Positions 21,006 to 29,399 of a DNA stretch of 64,000 nt are shown one piece after another. Numbering within the stretch: the first letter of the stretch is position 1; each line of letters starts with the position of its first letter. The position numbers were made by a program, and so were the translations under genes. The notes beneath the pieces are model-generated. The model had not been told where the DNA came from. It ran no database searches and saw nothing but the letters and a program-made list of their open reading frames with translations. Source of the DNA: Pseudomonas fluorescens (lineage in GTDB: Bacteria; Pseudomonadota; Gammaproteobacteria; Pseudomonadales; Pseudomonadaceae); the NCBI RefSeq assembly GCF_902497775.2, contig NZ_OZ024668.1, positions 5,502,326 through 5,566,325 of the forward strand. The letters run 5' to 3'.

Positions 21006-22436
21006 TTACCCGTCGCTGTGCTCTTGGGCCAGTAGACGAATGGCGGTCTCGCCTACCTTGCGCACCGCCGCTTCGATCTCGGCGCTGGGACGTGCGGCGA
21101 AGTTCATCCGCAGGCAGTTACGGTACTTGCCCGAGGCCGAGAAAATACTGCCGACGGCAATCTGCACCCCTTGCCCAAGTAAAGACCGGTTCAGGCGCAG
21201 TGTGTCGAAACTTTCCGGCAACTCCACCCAGAGCATGAAGCCGCCCTGAGGCCGGCTGGCGCGGGTGCCCGGTGGAAAGTAGCGGGTGACCCAGTCGCTC
21301 ATCTGATCGCGCCCGCGCTGGTACTGGCTGCGCATGCGCCGTAGGTGCGGCTGGTAGTGACCGCCTTCGATGAAGTCGGCGATGGCCAGTTGCGGCTGGG
21401 TAGCGGTGCAGCCGGTGCTGATGTACTTCATGTGCAGCACCCGCTCCAGATAACGCCCCGGGGCCACCCAGCCAATGCGCAAGCCCGGCGCCAGGGTCTT
21501 GGAGAACGAGCTGCACAGCAGTACCCGGCCGTCCTCGTCGAACGACTTGATGGTCCGGGGTCTGGGGTAGGTGTAGGCAAGGTCGCCATACACATCGTCT
21601 TCGATGATCGCTACGTCGAAGCGTTGTGCCAGGGTCAGCAAGGCTTTCTTGCGTGCCTCGGGCATGATATAGCCGAGCGGGTTGTTGCAGTTCGGGGTGA
21701 TCTGGATGAGCTTGATCGGCCATTGCTCCAGGGCCAGCTCCAACGCTTCGAGGCTGATCCCGGTGAGCGGGTCGGTGGGGATTTCCAGGGCCTTCATGCC
21801 CAGGCCCTTGAGGGTCTGCATGGCACCATGAAAGCTCGGCGAGTCCACCGCGACAATATCGCCGGGCTGGCACACTGCGCGGATACTGCTCGACAGCGCC
21901 TCGTGGCAACCGGTGGTGACCACCAGGTCCGCCGGGCTCACGGTGCAGCCGGAGTCGAGCATCAGCCGGGCGATCTGCTCGCGCAGGGCCCGCGTGCCGG
22001 AGATGGTGTCGTAATACAGGCCGGGCATGTCCTGGCGCCTGCTGAGCTGGGCCAGGCTGCGCAGCAGCGGTTTGAGGGTAGGGCTGTCAATGTCGGGCAT
22101 GCCGCGGCCCAGTTGCACCACGTCTTTGCTCGGCTCGCTGCGGATCAGCTCGATGACCTGCTCCCATTGGGAAATATCCACTGGGCGTTGTGCCGGGCGG
22201 CTGACATCGGGGAGGGCAGGCAGGCTGCGATTGTTGGGTACAAAGTAACCGGATTTTGGCCGGGGCGCGGCCAGGCCGTTGTCTTCCAGGAGGCGATAGG
22301 CCTGCTGCACCGTACTGAGGCTGACACCATGCTCGAGGCTCAAGGCGCGCACCGAAGGCAAGCGATCGCCGGGACGGTACAGGCCTTGTTCGATGCGGGC
22401 GCCGAGCAGCTCGGCGAGGTTGATGTACAGCGTCAT
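21006..22436 (-). CDS. MocR-type GntR/aminotransferase regulator
   Basis: Regulator of 476 residues. A GntR winged helix at about residues 1-70 (RPGDRLPSVRALSLEHGVSL) is fused to a class I aminotransferase fold with the PLP-lysine motif SSFSKTLAPGLRIGWV. MocR proteins sense PLP adducts of amino acids or amines. The frame is open 50 codons upstream, but the chosen ATG begins the winged helix. It is divergent from a DUF1127 gene; repeated AATACAG sequences in the gap are candidate operators. Near puuB, so a polyamine or GABA link is plausible but unproven. Confidence 0.88.
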   Translation of the reverse strand: MTLYINLAELLGARIEQGLYRPGDRLPSVRALSLEHGVSLSTVQQAYRLLEDNGLAAPRPKSGYFVPNNRSLPALPDVSRPAQRPVDISQWEQVIELIRSEPSKDVVQLGRGMPDIDSPTLKPLLRSLAQLSRRQDMPGLYYDTISGTRALREQIARLMLDSGCTVSPADLVVTTGCHEALSSSIRAVCQPGDIVAVDSPSFHGAMQTLKGLGMKALEIPTDPLTGISLEALELALEQWPIKLIQITPNCNNPLGYIMPEARKKALLTLAQRFDVAIIEDDVYGDLAYTYPRPRTIKSFDEDGRVLLCSSFSKTLAPGLRIGWVAPGRYLERVLHMKYISTGCTATQPQLAIADFIEGGHYQPHLRRMRSQYQRGRDQMSDWVTRYFPPGTRASRPQGGFMLWVELPESFDTLRLNRSLLGQGVQIAVGSIFSASGKYRNCLRMNFAARPSAEIEAAVRKVGETAIRLLAQEHSDG

Positions 22437-22470
22437 GGCATACTCCGGAAGGCGGCTACAGAAACTGACC

Positions 22471-22524
22471 AATACAGATGAGGAAAAAATACAGCATTCA
22501 GTAGGAAATCTGCCAATTCTGTAT
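22471..22524. promoter_or_regulatory. Repeated AATACAG/CTGTAT operator region
   Basis: AATACAG occurs at 22471 and 22488, 17 bases apart, with CTGTAT in the opposite orientation at 22519. Direct repeats plus one inverted copy are the usual layout of MocR operators. Inferred binding site of the adjacent regulator. Confidence 0.55.
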
Positions 22525-22613
22525 GGAAATAATAGTCGGCCTTTGGATCTGTAATGGTTTTGCCCTGACGCGCATGCTTTCTCCACGGTTCACACACCTG
22601 GAGGTAGCAAGCA

Positions 22614-22844
22614 ATGAGCGGTATGAGCGATGTGCGCCTGAAACTGTATGCCGAAGAACTGAGCCGCGAGCAGCGCACCCAACTGTTCAGTGCGCCCGCG
22701 GGCCTAAGTCGCTGGGGCCTGATGGTTCATCGCTGGCATACCCGCAGGGCACTCTTGACGCTGGACGCAGCACAACTGCGCGACGTTGGCCTGACCTCTG
22801 CGCAGGCCCGTGAAGAAGGCCTGAAACCTTTCTGGCGCTCTTAG
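22614..22844 (+). CDS. DUF1127 domain protein
   Basis: Protein of 76 residues with the DUF1127 (YjiS-like) core: RWGLMVHRWHTRRALLTLD followed by LRDVGLTSAQAREEGLKPFW. The arginine-rich helix is proposed to bind RNA in related small proteins. A GGAGG site precedes the ATG; a second ATG three codons in is an alternative. It is divergent from the MocR gene and overlaps the 3' end of the convergent puuB-like gene by 4 bases. It is the only obvious target of the shared operator region other than the regulator itself. Confidence 0.82.
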   Translation: MSGMSDVRLKLYAEELSREQRTQLFSAPAGLSRWGLMVHRWHTRRALLTLDAAQLRDVGLTSAQAREEGLKPFWRS

Positions 22845-24145
22845 ACCAGCTCTTTCATCCGGTGCCAGAGCATGCCCAGGGCCAGCAGTGGCGAGCGCAG
22901 GTGTTTGCCGCCGGGGAAGGTGATGTGCGGCACCCGGGCAAATAGGTCGAAGCGCCCGCTGTGCTGGCCGCTGATCGCTTCCCCGAGCAGCCTGCCGGCC
23001 AGGTGCGTGGCATTCAGGCCATGGCCGGAGTAGGCCTGGGCGAAGTACACGTTGGGCTGGTGGGGCAGGCGGCCGATCTGTGGCAGGCGATTTGCACCGA
23101 TGCCGATCATCCCGCCCCATTGATAGTCGATACGCACCTCGGCGAGCTGTGGGAAGACCTTGAGCATCTTCGGCCGCATGTAGGCGGCGATATCTTGCGG
23201 ATCACGCCCGGAATAGTGGCAGGCACCGCCGAACAGCAACCGGCGATCGGCCGACAGGCGGTAGTAGTCCAGGGCCACGCGCTGGTCGCACACCGCCATG
23301 TTTTGCGGCAGCAACTGGTTGGCCTGGGCCTCGCCCAGGGGTTCGGTGGCGATGATGTAGCTGCCGGCGGGCAGCACCTTGCCGCCCAGTTCGGTATTCA
23401 GGTCGTTCAGGTAGGCGTTGCAACCCAGCACCAGGGTGCTGGCCAGTACCGAGCCTTGCGCGGTTTGCACGCGCACCTGCGGGCCATAGTCGATGCGCGT
23501 CACCGCGGACTGCTCGAACAGGCGCACGCCCAGCTTGCTGGCGACGACTGCCTCGCCCAGAGCCAGGTTGAGCGGGTGCAGATGCCCTGAGCCCATGTCG
23601 ATCAGACCGCCGACGTAGCGGTCTGAGCCGACCACGCTGTGCATCTGCTCCGGCTTTACCAGGCGTAGTTCGTGGCGATAGCCGAGGCTGCGCAGTTCTT
23701 CGGCGTCCTCGGCGAAACCTTCCAGGTCGCGTGGTTTGTTGGCCAGGTCGCAATAGCCCCAGGTCAGGTCGCAGTCGATGGCATGGCGCTCGATTCGCTC
23801 GCGCACGATGTCCACGGCCTCCAGGCCCATCAACTTGAGCTCACGCACCCCGTCACAGCCAAGGATCGAGGTGAACTGCTCAAGGCCGTGGCCGACGCCG
23901 CGAATCAGCTGCCCGCCGTTACGTCCGCTGGCGCCCCAGCCGATTTTGCGGGCTTCCAGCACGATCACATTGAGGCCGCGCTCGGCCAGTTCGATTGCCG
24001 TGTTCAGCCCGGAAAAACCACCGCCCACGACGCAGACGTCACAACTCAGCTCGCCCTGCAGCTGTGGATAATCCACCTGTGGGGCGCTGCTGGCAGCGTA
24101 GTAGGAAGCAGTGTGCGAGGCGGGCTGCTGAACGCCGGCGTTCAT
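22841..24145 (-). CDS. puuB: Gamma-glutamylputrescine oxidase-like flavoenzyme
   Basis: FAD-dependent amine oxidase of the DAO family, 434 residues. The dinucleotide-binding motif VVGGGFSGLNTAIELAERG is near residue 37 and the family segment GWGASGRNGGQLIRG follows. This ASGRNGG form is typical of PuuB, which oxidises gamma-glutamylputrescine to the aldehyde used by PuuC. PuuC- and PuuD-like genes are in the same window but 20 kb away. The AmaA protein at 44849 is a distant relative. Confidence 0.85.
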   Translation of the reverse strand: MNAGVQQPASHTASYYAASSAPQVDYPQLQGELSCDVCVVGGGFSGLNTAIELAERGLNVIVLEARKIGWGASGRNGGQLIRGVGHGLEQFTSILGCDGVRELKLMGLEAVDIVRERIERHAIDCDLTWGYCDLANKPRDLEGFAEDAEELRSLGYRHELRLVKPEQMHSVVGSDRYVGGLIDMGSGHLHPLNLALGEAVVASKLGVRLFEQSAVTRIDYGPQVRVQTAQGSVLASTLVLGCNAYLNDLNTELGGKVLPAGSYIIATEPLGEAQANQLLPQNMAVCDQRVALDYYRLSADRRLLFGGACHYSGRDPQDIAAYMRPKMLKVFPQLAEVRIDYQWGGMIGIGANRLPQIGRLPHQPNVYFAQAYSGHGLNATHLAGRLLGEAISGQHSGRFDLFARVPHITFPGGKHLRSPLLALGMLWHRMKELV

Positions 24146-24259
24146 GGCAATGTCCTGATTCTGAGTGTTTGGAAAATTTTACGCAGGATAAGCTGCGCTT
24201 TCAGCGGCGGGCAACCATAGGGCAAAATAGAGCGCCACACTTCTTTGCCGCAGGCCGCC

Positions 24260-24613
24260 ATGAGTTGCAACAGCCACAAGATCCGCTTCCTGCGTGAGCA
24301 GATCCCGTCCTTTGAATGCGTGCCGGGCTGTCACGATTGCTGCGGGCCGGTAACCACCTCGTCGGAAGAAATGGCCCGTTTGCCGCGCAAGAGTGCCGCT
24401 GAACAGGAAGCGGCGCTGGCGGAACTCAACTGCGTACACCTGGGCCCCAATGGTTGCACCGTGTATGAAGAGCGGCCGCTGATCTGCCGCTTGTTCGGTA
24501 CCACTCCAAAGCTGCCATGCCCTAACGGCCGGGGGCCGGCCGAGATGATCGATCCGCAGGCCGAGAAGCTGGTGCATCAGTACATCGCCAGCACCCGCCA
24601 GGTGCTGGTCTGA
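24260..24613 (+). CDS. YkgJ-family cysteine-cluster protein
   Basis: Protein of 117 residues with the spaced cysteines of the CxxCxxxCC (YkgJ/Fe-S-like) family: CVPGCHDCCG near residue 21 and CVHLGPNGCTVYEERPLICR near residue 60. It probably binds zinc or an iron-sulfur cluster. The ATG at 24260 is preferred over one five codons upstream. Function unknown; convergent with the Lrp-type regulator. Confidence 0.85.
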   Translation: MSCNSHKIRFLREQIPSFECVPGCHDCCGPVTTSSEEMARLPRKSAAEQEAALAELNCVHLGPNGCTVYEERPLICRLFGTTPKLPCPNGRGPAEMIDPQAEKLVHQYIASTRQVLV

Positions 24614-24616
24614 GCC

Positions 24617-25105
24617 TCAGTCCGGGATCGGCAGGTTGAGGCTTTCCTTCACCTCTTCCATGACGATGTAGCTCTTTGACTCGCGCACATGCGGCAGCTT
24701 GAGCAGGATGTCGCCGAGCAGCTTGCGGTACGAGGCCATCTCGGAAATTCGCGCTTTTACCAGGTAGTCGAAGTCGCCAGAGACCAGGTGGCACTCAAGC
24801 ACGTGCGGCAACTTCAGCACGGCGCGTCGGAATTCTTCGAAGGTATCGCCCGACTTGTAGTCGAGGCTGATCTCAACGAATACCAGCAAGCTGCCTTTCA
24901 AATGCTGCGGATTGAGCCGGGCGTTGTAGCCCATGATGATCCCTTCGCGCTCCAGGCGCCGGACCCGCTCGGTGCAGGGGGTCGTCGACAGGCCGACCTT
25001 TTCGCCCAGTTCAGTAAACGAGATGCGCCCATCTGCCTGCAGAATGCGCAGGATGTTGCGGTCAATCTTGTCCAGTTCACGTTTGCTTTGGTGCTGGGTT
25101 CTCAT
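24617..25105 (-). CDS. dadR: Lrp/AsnC-family regulator, DadR-like
   Basis: Regulator of 162 residues: N-terminal helix-turn-helix (LDKIDRNILRILQADGRIS, FTELGEKVGLSTTPCTERV) and C-terminal ligand-binding RAM domain ending in HVRESKSYIVMEEVKES. It is divergent from dadA and shares 156 bases of AT-rich DNA with it, the position of the L-alanine-responsive activator DadR in Pseudomonas. An open frame continues upstream through the antisense strand of dadA, but ATG 25105 is the family start. Confidence 0.92.
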   Translation of the reverse strand: MRTQHQSKRELDKIDRNILRILQADGRISFTELGEKVGLSTTPCTERVRRLEREGIIMGYNARLNPQHLKGSLLVFVEISLDYKSGDTFEEFRRAVLKLPHVLECHLVSGDFDYLVKARISEMASYRKLLGDILLKLPHVRESKSYIVMEEVKESLNLPIPD

Positions 25106-25195
25106 AGTGGATGCCCCTCCGTAAAAGCCAACCTTGCCGAGAATTCTCGCCAAATATAGGCTTTTATATAGTGAAAAGCACTGGTCATACCTTCC

Positions 25196-25201
25196 TATAC
25201 T
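25196..25201 (+). promoter_or_regulatory. -10 element for dadA
   Basis: TATACT 60 bases before the dadA start, with no recognisable -35 hexamer. The AT-rich tract just upstream (25150-25180) suits binding of the Lrp-type activator. Confidence 0.5.
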
Positions 25202-25219
25202 GCGCCCATCTACGCCATT

Positions 25220-25227
25220 AACAACAA
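25220..25227 (+). promoter_or_regulatory. Putative Hfq/Crc A-rich site in dadA leader
   Basis: AACAACAA matches AANAANAA and lies between the likely transcription start and the dadA ATG, 34 bases upstream of it. Inferred catabolite-repression site. Confidence 0.4.
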
Positions 25228-25261
25228 ATGTCAGCGGTACGCTGCGTCGAGGGTAATAAAC

Positions 25262-26563
25262 ATGCGAGTTCTGGTACTTGGTAGCGGTGTGATCGGAACC
25301 GCCAGTGCCTACTATCTGGCACGGCAAGGGTTCGAAGTCGTCGTGGTCGACCGTCAACCGGCAGTCGCCATGGAAACCAGCTTTGCCAACGCCGGCCAGG
25401 TCTCGCCTGGTTACGCTTCGCCCTGGGCTGCCCCGGGTGTGCCGCTCAAGGCCATCAAGTGGCTGCTGGAGCGTCACGCGCCTTTGGCCATCAAGGCCAC
25501 CGCCGACATCGACCAGTACCTGTGGATGGCGCAAATGCTGCGCAACTGCACCGCCAATCGTTACGCGGTGAACAAGGAGCGCATGGTGCGCCTGTCCGAG
25601 TACAGCCGTGACTGCCTCGACGAGCTGCGCGCCGAAACCGGGATTGCCTACGAAGGCCGTACCCTGGGTACTACTCAGCTGTTCCGCACCCAGGCGCAAC
25701 TGGACAACGCCGCCAAGGACATCGCTGTCCTTGAGCAGTCCGGTGTGCCGTACGAAGTTCTCGACCGCGAAGGCATTGCCCGCGTCGAACCGGCCCTGGC
25801 CAATGTCACCGATATCCTCGCCGGCGCCCTGCGCCTGCCCAACGACCAGACCGGCGACTGCCAGCTGTTCACCACCCGCCTGGCGGAAATGGCGATCAAG
25901 CTCGGTGTCGAATTCCGTTTTGGCCAGGACATTCAGCGCCTGGACTTCGCCGGTGACCGCATCAACGGCGTGTGGATCGACGGTAAGCTGGAAACTGCCG
26001 ACCGCTACGTGCTGGCCCTGGGCAGCTACTCGCCGCAGTTGCTCAAGCCGCTGGGCATCAAGGCCCCGGTCTACCCGCTCAAAGGCTACTCGCTGACCGT
26101 GCCGATCACCGACCCGGCGATGGCGCCGACTTCGACTATTCTCGACGAAACCTACAAAGTCGCGATCACCCGTTTCGACAACCGTATCCGGGTTGGCGGC
26201 ATGGCTGAAATCGCCGGTTTTGACCTGTCGCTGAATCCGCGTCGGCGCGAAACCCTGGAGATGATCGTCAACGACCTTTATCCTCGTGGCGGCGACCTGA
26301 GCCAGGCCAGTTTCTGGACCGGCCTGCGCCCGACCACCCCGGACGGTACGCCGATCGTTGGTGCTACCCCGTTCCGTAACCTGTTCCTCAACACCGGTCA
26401 CGGTACACTGGGCTGGACCATGGCCTGCGGTTCCGGTCGCCTGCTGGCCGACCTGATTGCGCGCAAGACGCCGCAAATCAGCGCCGAAGGCCTCGATATT
26501 TCTCGCTATGGAAAACACCAGGAGCCTGCCAAGCATGTCAGTCCAGCGCCAGCTCACCAATGA
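25262..26563 (+). CDS. dadA: D-amino acid dehydrogenase small subunit
   Basis: FAD flavoprotein of 433 residues that oxidises D-alanine and other D-amino acids to 2-oxo acids at the membrane. It begins with [30 protein letters not shown] (FAD-binding) and contains [10 protein letters not shown] and the C-terminal [14 protein letters not shown], all typical of DadA. It overlaps the ridA start by 29 bases and forms an operon with ridA and alr. Confidence 0.97.
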   Translation: MRVLVLGSGVIGTASAYYLARQGFEVVVVDRQPAVAMETSFANAGQVSPGYASPWAAPGVPLKAIKWLLERHAPLAIKATADIDQYLWMAQMLRNCTANRYAVNKERMVRLSEYSRDCLDELRAETGIAYEGRTLGTTQLFRTQAQLDNAAKDIAVLEQSGVPYEVLDREGIARVEPALANVTDILAGALRLPNDQTGDCQLFTTRLAEMAIKLGVEFRFGQDIQRLDFAGDRINGVWIDGKLETADRYVLALGSYSPQLLKPLGIKAPVYPLKGYSLTVPITDPAMAPTSTILDETYKVAITRFDNRIRVGGMAEIAGFDLSLNPRRRETLEMIVNDLYPRGGDLSQASFWTGLRPTTPDGTPIVGATPFRNLFLNTGHGTLGWTMACGSGRLLADLIARKTPQISAEGLDISRYGKHQEPAKHVSPAPAHQ

Positions 26564-26888
26564 GCGCATGAGCCAGATTGTTACCCACAACGGCACCGTC
26601 TACCTGGCGGGCCAGGTGGGTGACGACATGAACGCCGGGATCGAGCAGCAAACCCGCGAGACCCTGGCCAACATCGAGCGCCTGCTGGACCTGGCCGGTA
26701 CCGACAAGACCCGCCTGCTTTCGGTGACCATCTACCTCAAGGACATCGACGCGCACTTTCAGGGCATGAACGCGGTGTGGGACAAGTGGCTGCCAAAAGG
26801 CGTCGCGCCGGCCCGTGCCACCGTTGAAGCCAAACTGTGCGAACCGGAAATCCTCATCGAGCTGTCGGTGGTCGCCGCACTGCCGTAA
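26535..26888 (+). CDS. RidA-family enamine/imine deaminase
   Basis: Protein of 117 residues of the YjgF/YER057c/UK114 family. The motif YLAGQVG and the family arginine segment [13 protein letters not shown] (catalytic Arg near residue 100) are intact. RidA proteins hydrolyse the reactive imines or enamines released by amino acid oxidation. The gene starts inside the end of dadA, so its product is made together with the dehydrogenase that generates iminoalanine-type products; this is the likely role. Confidence 0.93.
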   Translation: MSVQRQLTNERMSQIVTHNGTVYLAGQVGDDMNAGIEQQTRETLANIERLLDLAGTDKTRLLSVTIYLKDIDAHFQGMNAVWDKWLPKGVAPARATVEAKLCEPEILIELSVVAALP

Positions 26889-26984
26889 ACCCCGATCCCT
26901 CACCCGGTGCCGCCGGCGGCCGACCAGCTGCCGTTGAGCACCGGGCTTTTTACTTCTAACCAGACTGCCCAGAAGGCTGCCGTC

Positions 26985-28058
26985 ATGCGTCCTGCCCGTG
27001 CCCTGATCGATCTTCAAGCCCTGCGTCACAACTATCAACTTGCCCGCGAACTGAGCGGAGCCAAAGCCCTGGCCGTGATCAAGGCCGATGCCTATGGTCA
27101 CGGTGCCGTGCGTTGTGCCCTGGCCCTGGAGCAGCACGCCGATGGTTTCGCCGTGGCCTGCATCGAAGAGGCGCTGGAGCTGCGCGCCGCCGGGATCAAG
27201 CCGCCGGTGTTGCTGCTCGAAGGCTTTTTCGAAGCCAGCGAACTGCAACTGATCGCCCAGCATGACCTGTGGTGCGTGGTGCATTCGCTGTGGCAACTGG
27301 AGGCGATCGAGCAGGCGCACCTGAGCAAGCCGATCACCGTCTGGCTCAAGCTCGACTCGGGCATGCACCGGGTCGGCCTGCACGCCAAGGACTATCAGGC
27401 CGCCTACCAGCGCCTGCTGGCCAGCGGCAAGGTGGCGCGCATCGTGTTGATGAGCCACTTCGCCCGTGCCGACGAGCTCGACAGTGAGGCCAGCAACGAA
27501 CAACTGGCGGTATTCCAGGCCGCGCGCCAGGGCTTGAGCGCCGAGGTCAGCCTGCGCAACTCGCCGGCCGTGCTCGGTTGGCCGAACATGCCCAGCGACT
27601 GGGTACGCCCAGGCCTGATGCTGTACGGCGCCACGCCCTTCGAAGTGCCGCAGGCCGAAGCTGCGCGCCTGCAGCCGGTCATGACCGTGCAATCGCGGGT
27701 AATCAGCGTGCGTGAACTGCCGGCCGGCGAGCCTGTCGGTTATGGCGCCAAGTTCCTCAGCCCGCGGCCGACCCGGGTAGGGGTGGTGGCCATGGGTTAT
27801 GCCGATGGCTACCCGCGCCAGGCGCCAAACGGTACGCCGGTGCTGGTGGCCGGCAAACGCACCCAACTGATCGGCCGGGTGTCGATGGACATGCTCTGCA
27901 TCGATCTCACCGATGTGCCGGAAGCGGGCCTCGGCAGCCCGGTGGAGCTGTGGGGCAAGAACGTGCTGGCCAGCGAAGTGGCGACGCATGCTGGCAACAT
28001 CCCTTACCAGATTTTCTGCAACCTCAAGCGCGTACCGCTGGACTACAGCGGCGATTAA
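26985..28058 (+). CDS. alr: Alanine racemase, catabolic (DadX type)
   Basis: PLP-dependent racemase of 357 residues that interconverts L- and D-alanine. The PLP lysine is Lys33 in [11 protein letters not shown], and the second catalytic residue, tyrosine, is in VGYGAKF. Start ATG at 26985 follows a frame open to 26907. It is the third gene of dadA-ridA-alr, so L-alanine is converted to D-alanine for DadA. It can also be called dadX. Confidence 0.96.
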   Translation: MRPARALIDLQALRHNYQLARELSGAKALAVIKADAYGHGAVRCALALEQHADGFAVACIEEALELRAAGIKPPVLLLEGFFEASELQLIAQHDLWCVVHSLWQLEAIEQAHLSKPITVWLKLDSGMHRVGLHAKDYQAAYQRLLASGKVARIVLMSHFARADELDSEASNEQLAVFQAARQGLSAEVSLRNSPAVLGWPNMPSDWVRPGLMLYGATPFEVPQAEAARLQPVMTVQSRVISVRELPAGEPVGYGAKFLSPRPTRVGVVAMGYADGYPRQAPNGTPVLVAGKRTQLIGRVSMDMLCIDLTDVPEAGLGSPVELWGKNVLASEVATHAGNIPYQIFCNLKRVPLDYSGD

Positions 28059-28166
28059 GGCGCCAAAGCGGACAGGCTGCGGGTCGAAGTGTTGTAAATA
28101 CTGAACGCTGTTGCGATGATAACGTTCAATTTCGACCCCACTCGTTCGTTTAGGAGGGCTCCAGCT

Positions 28167-28715
28167 TTGGACGTCGGTGAACGACTGCAAGCCATTCGCA
28201 AGCTCAAGGGCCTGTCACAGCGTGAACTCGCCAAACGTGCGGGCGTCACCAACAGCACCATCTCGATGATCGAGAAGAACAGCGTCAGCCCTTCCATCAG
28301 CTCGCTGCGCAAGGTGCTGAGCGGTATTCCGATGTCCATGGTCGAGTTCTTTTCCGAAGAGCTGCAACCGGAAAATCCCACCCAGATCGTTTACAAAGCC
28401 CACGAGCTGATCGACATTTCGGACGGTGCCGTGACCATGAAACTGGTCGGCAAGGCGCACCCGAGCCGGGCCATTGCCTTTCTCAACGAGGTCTATCCAC
28501 CGGGTGCCGATACCGGCGAAGAAATGCTCACCCATGAGGGGGAAGAGACCGGCATCCTCCTCGAAGGCCGCCTTGAACTGGTGGTGGGCCTGGAAACTTT
28601 CATCCTCGAAGCGGGCGACAGCTACTATTTTGAAAGTACCAAGCCGCACCGTTTCCGCAATCCTTACGATGAGCCGGCTCGGCTGATCAGCGCGGCGACT
28701 CCGGCCAACTTCTAG
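28167..28715 (+). CDS. puuR: HTH-cupin regulator, PuuR-like
   Basis: Regulator of 182 residues with an XRE-type helix-turn-helix (LKGLSQRELAKRAGVTNSTISMIE, residues 13-36) and a C-terminal cupin (TGILLEGRLELVVG, GDSYYFESTKPHRFRNP). The layout and sequence are those of PuuR, the putrescine-utilisation repressor. The start is TTG at 28167: an AGGAGG ribosome site lies 9 bases upstream, whereas the upstream ATG at 28116 has none. Its position after alr is not an operon link to puu genes but the regulon is probably in this window. Confidence 0.85.
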   Translation: MDVGERLQAIRKLKGLSQRELAKRAGVTNSTISMIEKNSVSPSISSLRKVLSGIPMSMVEFFSEELQPENPTQIVYKAHELIDISDGAVTMKLVGKAHPSRAIAFLNEVYPPGADTGEEMLTHEGEETGILLEGRLELVVGLETFILEAGDSYYFESTKPHRFRNPYDEPARLISAATPANF

Positions 28716-28791
28716 CGGGTATTGCGCGGCGGATTGTCGCGGCTAAGACCCTTTGGACACTAGGGTTGTTTCGGTGAGGCAGGGTTCCCGT

Positions 28792-28797
28792 TATACT
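28792..28797 (+). promoter_or_regulatory. -10 element for cytochrome c5 gene
   Basis: TATACT about 60 bases before the GTG start; the -35 is poorly conserved. Confidence 0.4.
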
Positions 28798-28854
28798 TGC
28801 GCCGCCCGCGAAACCGTGGCCGCGGGCGTGACTAGCCACCATGAGGGTGTACGC

Positions 28855-29277
28855 GTGAATCTAATCAAGAAAATGCTGGCCGTACCAGCTGCCGTATTGG
28901 CCCTTTGGGCAGTCAGCGCACAAGCTGCGACCAACGATGACATCGCCAATCGACTGGAACCGGTCGGCCAGGTGTGTGTCCAGGGTCAGGAATGCAAGGG
29001 AATGGAAGTCGCAGCATCTGCTGCTGGCGGCGGTGCCAAGACCCCGGATGAAATCATTGCCAAGCACTGCAATGCTTGCCATGGCAGCGGCCTGCTCGGC
29101 GCGCCGAAAATCGGCGATACCGCTGCCTGGAAAGAGCGCTCCGATCACCAGGGTGGTCTGGACGGCATCCTCGCCAAGGCCATTACCGGTATCAACGCCA
29201 TGCCGCCGAAAGGCACCTGCGCCGACTGCTCGGATGACGACCTCATGGGTGCCATCAAGAAGATGTCCGGCCTGTAA
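28855..29277 (+). CDS. Cytochrome c5 family protein
   Basis: Periplasmic c-type cytochrome of 140 residues. A signal peptide (LIKKMLAVPAAVLALWAV, cleavage near residue 24) precedes a single heme domain with the CNACH heme-attachment site (residues 72-76), Met116 as the likely axial ligand in AMPPKG, and an additional CADC pair characteristic of cytochrome c5. The start is a GTG preceded by GAGGGTG. The longer open frame upstream lacks a ribosome site. It transfers electrons in the respiratory chain; its partner is unknown. Confidence 0.9.
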   Translation: MNLIKKMLAVPAAVLALWAVSAQAATNDDIANRLEPVGQVCVQGQECKGMEVAASAAGGGAKTPDEIIAKHCNACHGSGLLGAPKIGDTAAWKERSDHQGGLDGILAKAITGINAMPPKGTCADCSDDDLMGAIKKMSGL

Positions 29278-29293
29278 GCCCAGCGCTTGCTCA

Positions 29294-29328
29294 ACAAAGC
29301 CCGCCACGTGCGGGCTTTGTGCTTTTTA
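29294..29328 (+). terminator. Intrinsic terminator after cytochrome c5
   Basis: ACAAAGCCCGC/GCGGGCTTTGT stem with a short loop, then a T-run. Confidence 0.85.
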
Positions 29329-29399
29329 GCGCTGGTCAGCGCAGCAATCTGGCGGCATGCTCGGTCCAAAGTGGTCAAGGAACGCCACAGGAGGCCGAG

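Noticed and set aside
25106..26596. Long minus-strand frame continuing from the Lrp regulator across dadA (about 500 extra codons)
   Set aside because: It is antisense to dadA, has no start near a ribosome site, low-complexity His/Gln/Gly-rich product, and dadA is clearly real. It is a GC-rich shadow frame.
26538..28190. 550-codon minus-strand frame antisense to alr
   Set aside because: Antisense shadow of ridA-alr; composition is not protein-like.
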